A stretch of DNA of 64,000 nt. Source: Melieria omissa (lineage: Eukaryota; Arthropoda; Insecta; Diptera; Ulidiidae). Under the pieces are notes generated by a model. It was not told the origin of the DNA. It saw only the letters and a list, made by a program, of their open reading frames with translations, and searched no databases. The DNA lies in NCBI GenBank assembly GCA_963971225.1, contig OZ020270.1, positions 16,293,817 to 16,357,816 of the forward strand, written 5' to 3'. This document shows positions 61,187-64,000 of the stretch, in pieces. The position numbers were made by a program, and so were the translations under genes. Position 1 is the first letter of the stretch. Every line of letters begins with the position of its first letter.

Positions 61187-63444
61187 AGATATATCTAATT
61201 GACAGTTTCTGCTGCTTTGACCTTGTGCAAATTAATAAATTTTTTAACAAACTGAATCGTTTGTTAGACTTAATTTTCCTAAGTGACGCTGTCAAACACA
61301 CTCTGGTCGAATGTATGTTCCCGAAATCTCCATCAGACATGCATCATGTGCCGCTGGTGCTCCATGTTGAATTTTATGAGTTTTTAAAACTACCAAATTC
61401 TTCGGACAGGCGGAATTTTAACTTTAAAATTTTTGATTTTGATATCCTAAATAAATTTATCGGTAGTACTGATTGGATTAATAAGTTTACTAACTTTGAT
61501 ACTGCCTATGACGCTTGTTGCAGATGGGTTCCTTTGGTCAAACCAAAAGTTTACAAGTTGCCCTGGTACAGTAAAGAATTGAAAAAATTGAAGAATTTAA
61601 AAAATAAATTTTACAATCGCTTCAAGACGTCAAATGATGCAAATGATAAAAACGTAATCCTAAACTATTCAAAGGAATTCGCTGTTCTCGACAGATTTTT
61701 GGTTAATAACTACATCTTAAACTTTGAAACCAGTATTAAAAGCAACCCAAAAGCCTTTTGGCTGTTTATTCAATCCAAAAAATCGCATTCGGACATCCCT
61801 TCCTTAATGGCTTATAATGGAGTTTCTTCGAATTCTACGCTTGGTATCGCAAACCTATTTGCTAATTTCTTTATGTCAAATTTTGTAGCGGATTCAGAGT
61901 CAATTGACAGCTCCATATTAGACAATATTCACTCATCGTTTGAGTTTGGGTCTTTGAAAATCACTGAAGGTGATGTCATGGCAGGTATCATAAAACTAAA
62001 GCTTTCGGCTAAGGCAGATAGTGATGGTTTCTCTTCTCTGTTTTTTAAAAACTGTGCTTCTACAATTTGTAAGCCTCTGTGTCATATTTTTAATCTATCT
62101 TTGTCTTCTGGTGACTTCATTGGAAGATGGAAAATTGCGCATATTACTCCAGTGTTTAAAACTGGGAGCAAAAATGATATTTCAAACTATCGCCCAATTT
62201 CGAAACTTTCAACCGTGTCAAAATTGTTTGAAGTAATTGTGAAGGAATACTTAGTTTTTCCTCTCTCTAGAATTATTTCCCTTAATCAGCATGGATTCAT
62301 CGCTGGCCGCTCCACTGTAACTAACCTAGCTGTTTTCACTGAATACTGCTTCTCAGCTTTTGAAGAGAGACTTCAAGTTGACACTATTTACACTGATTTC
62401 TCGAAAGCTTTTGACAAAGTGTCACACAAACTTCTTATTTTGAAATTGGAGAGGCTTGGTTTTCATTTTTCTTTCTTGAAATGGATACACTCTTACTTAT
62501 GTGGTAGACTTTGCCATGTTGTTGTGGATAGCATAAAGTCGAAGTCTTTTGCTGCCACATCTGGTGTTCCCCAAGGAAGCATCCTTGGGCCGTTATTTTT
62601 TCTGTTGTTTATAAACGATATCGAGTCTTGCTTTTGCAACACAAATTTCCTTTTGTATGCAGATGATCATAAAATCTTTCTTAAAACTCGCTGTGTTAGT
62701 GATGTGGCACGTATTCAAACTGACTTGGATAGTTTGAATATCTGTTGCCTTAAAAATCACTTGGCTCTTAATGTTAAAAAATGCTATCACATAACCTTTT
62801 CCAGATTGAATAATAATAATATTCACACTTTATTTTCCATTGCAAATAATCGCCTTAAAGATGTTAATGAGATATCAGACTTGGGAGTACTGCTCGACTC
62901 CAAATTGACGTTTGTCAATCACATAAATAATATTATCCCTAAAGCATATGCTATGTTAGCCTTTATACGTCGAAACTGCTCTGATTTTAAGGACCCCTAT
63001 ACATACAAGCTTCTATACTCTGCTTTCGTGAGGTCTAGGCTAGAATACGCTGCTTTTATTTGGAATCCGTTCTATGCTGTTCATATTAATCGCCTCGAAA
63101 GATTACAGAAGAAATTTCTAAAATTTGCCCCATTCTCACTAAACTTTCATGAACCGATTCCTTCGTATAAGTCACGTTGCTTACTTATAAATTTGAAATC
63201 ATTAGAATCGAGGCGCATGGTAAATTCATTATTATTCGTATATGACGTCATTTGTGGCAGTACCAAGTGCCCTGCTTTACTTAGTGTTATAAACTTCTTC
63301 GTCCCAATCAGAACTACTCGCACAAATAAATTATTTGTAGTAAAGCTTTACAAGTCGAACTATGCTTATAATCAACCGCTTGCTAGATCATTAATGCAAT
63401 TAAATAATTTGGCTTGCAGCAATGATGTCGATTTTTCCATTTAA
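61187..63444 (+). pseudogene. LINE ORF2, reverse transcriptase part
   Basis: This resumes ORF2 with the end of the endonuclease (Met-His-His-Val-Pro-Leu-Val-Leu near 61340). RT follows: Tyr-Arg-Pro-Ile-Ser-Lys-Leu (near 62190), Gln-His-Gly-Phe-Ile-Ala-Gly-Arg-Ser (near 62290), Asp-Phe-Ser-Lys-Ala-Phe-Asp (near 62395), Gly-Val-Pro-Gln-Gly-Ser-Ile-Leu-Gly-Pro (near 62563) and catalytic Tyr-Ala-Asp-Asp (near 62657). The 739-codon frame is open from 61225 to TAA 63442-63444, so only the insertion and the TGA at 58088 break the whole ORF2. RNase H is absent. Confidence 0.87.
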
Positions 63445-63694
63445 AAACAAAAATTTAAAGAATTAATTAATATGTTTTATACTTAGTCCAATTGTTAGTC
63501 TAATTCTTAAGTTGTTACATTTTGTATATTTTCTAGCCTGTAGATATTTTGTATTTCGATTGGCTTAAATAAATAAATAAATCAAATACTAAGTTTCAAA
63601 ACACATTAACAATTTTATTTATACAAATGTGAAAGAGGCAATGTAATTCAGTTGAAGAAATGCATATAAACAAATTTTATGTTTTAATTATATA
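63445..63694 (+). other. LINE 3' region and flank
   Basis: This is the 3' untranslated part of the LINE to the AAATAAATAAAT tail (about 63567-63583), followed by about 110 bp of AT-rich flank. Confidence 0.6.
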
Positions 63695-64000
63695 CAGTGG
63701 ACGTCCAGTATAACGAACTTCCCATTTAACGATTTTTCGATTTAACGTACGGCCAAATTGTTTCCATTAATGGTTCTATATTACAAACAAATTTGCTATT
63801 CGATATAACGAATATTTTAGTTGTTTCTAACCCTTGTTTGCATTTTTTTTATGTGAGCATCCACATCTTATGTTATATATAAAAAAAACTTAACCTTCTG
63901 TTACGTGCCAGTGTTTGCGAAAACGGCTCATTCTTTCGGGAAAATTGTTTTTGTGAGTGATAGAAGATGTCAATGCGGTGGTTTATAGCGATATTACATG
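63695..64000 (+). mobile_element. Left end of a pogo/Tigger-like transposon
   Basis: TA followed by CAGTGGACGTCCAGTATAACGAAC begins at 63695. Similar AACGAAT/TTTAACG motifs follow within 140 bp. CAGT-starting ends with TATAACGAAC-type motifs and a TA target are typical of Tigger/pogo elements. The rest of the element, including any transposase, lies beyond the window; the ATG at 63968 could be its start. Confidence 0.55.

Larger units (their letters stand above)
54330..63583 (+). mobile_element. CR1/jockey-like LINE with Transib and LINE inserted
   Basis: ORF1 (from about 54350), ORF2 endonuclease (57683 onward) and RT (to 63444) are followed by a 3' region ending in a TAAATAAATAAATAAAT tail near 63567-63583. 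It is the same clade as the LINE at 21.3-25.4 kb, because ORF1 C-terminal and ORF2 N-terminal motifs correspond. A Transib element (55514-57420) splits ORF1, and a minus-strand LOA-type LINE (about 58249-61186) splits ORF2. The 5' end looks truncated or diverged. Confidence 0.85.

Overview
The window reads as transposon-dense DNA of an insect, most likely a dipteran and plausibly a tephritid fruit fly. That placement is an inference from the mix of element families and the AT-rich base composition, not from a host gene. I found no convincing host protein-coding gene. Nearly everything recognisable is a mobile element or a piece of one, many nested, and target-site duplications (TSDs) allow much of the insertion order to be read directly.

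Layout. 1-1.8 kb: broken errantivirus-type envelope remnant carrying a TTAA-flanked MITE. 1.8-8.6 kb: LOA-type LINE (ORF1 with a DUF4780-like domain; ORF2 with endonuclease, reverse transcriptase and RNase H), cut by a 1.5-kb Transib-like element (CACAGTG ends, CGACG TSD). 9.3-9.7 kb: tRNA-like sequence and probable SINE. 9.7-12.3 kb: Ty3/gypsy element that lost protease, RT and RNase H, leaving Gag joined to integrase. 12.35-14.1 kb: two tandem-repeat families sharing GCCACGCCC boxes. 14.47-27.98 kb: large Ty3/gypsy element with 1.8-kb LTRs, a tRNA-Lys-type primer site, a membrane segment and RING-H2 reading frame ahead of gag, and a minus-strand CR1/jockey-like LINE with an intact ORF2 inserted in its integrase. 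28.66-34.22 kb: minus-strand Ty3/gypsy element with 206-bp LTRs, inserted in DNA rich in TATCGATA motifs.

34.2-40.2 kb: AT-rich DNA with several non-autonomous elements. 40.2-46.2 kb: BEL/Pao remnant interrupted by a TTAA MITE and by a LINE fragment that itself holds another TTAA MITE. 46.5-47.8 kb: decayed piggyBac transposase on the minus strand. 50.6-53.2 kb: Tc1-type transposase tail split by a SINE, which in turn contains a large foldback hairpin and another inverted-repeat element. 54.3-63.6 kb: second CR1/jockey-like LINE, interrupted by a Transib element that keeps a transposase C-terminus and by a 5'-truncated minus-strand LOA-type LINE with an intact RT-RNase H frame. 63.7 kb to the end: start of a pogo/Tigger-like element.

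The elements do not form a pathway. What links them is nesting: autonomous retroelements with intact frames (the LINEs at 21.3-25.4 and 58.2-61.2 kb) sit inside older decayed ones. The most unusual items are the transmembrane/RING-H2 unit in the Ty3 element, the asymmetric recombination-signal-like ends of the first Transib element, the foldback hairpin, and the CGATA clusters.
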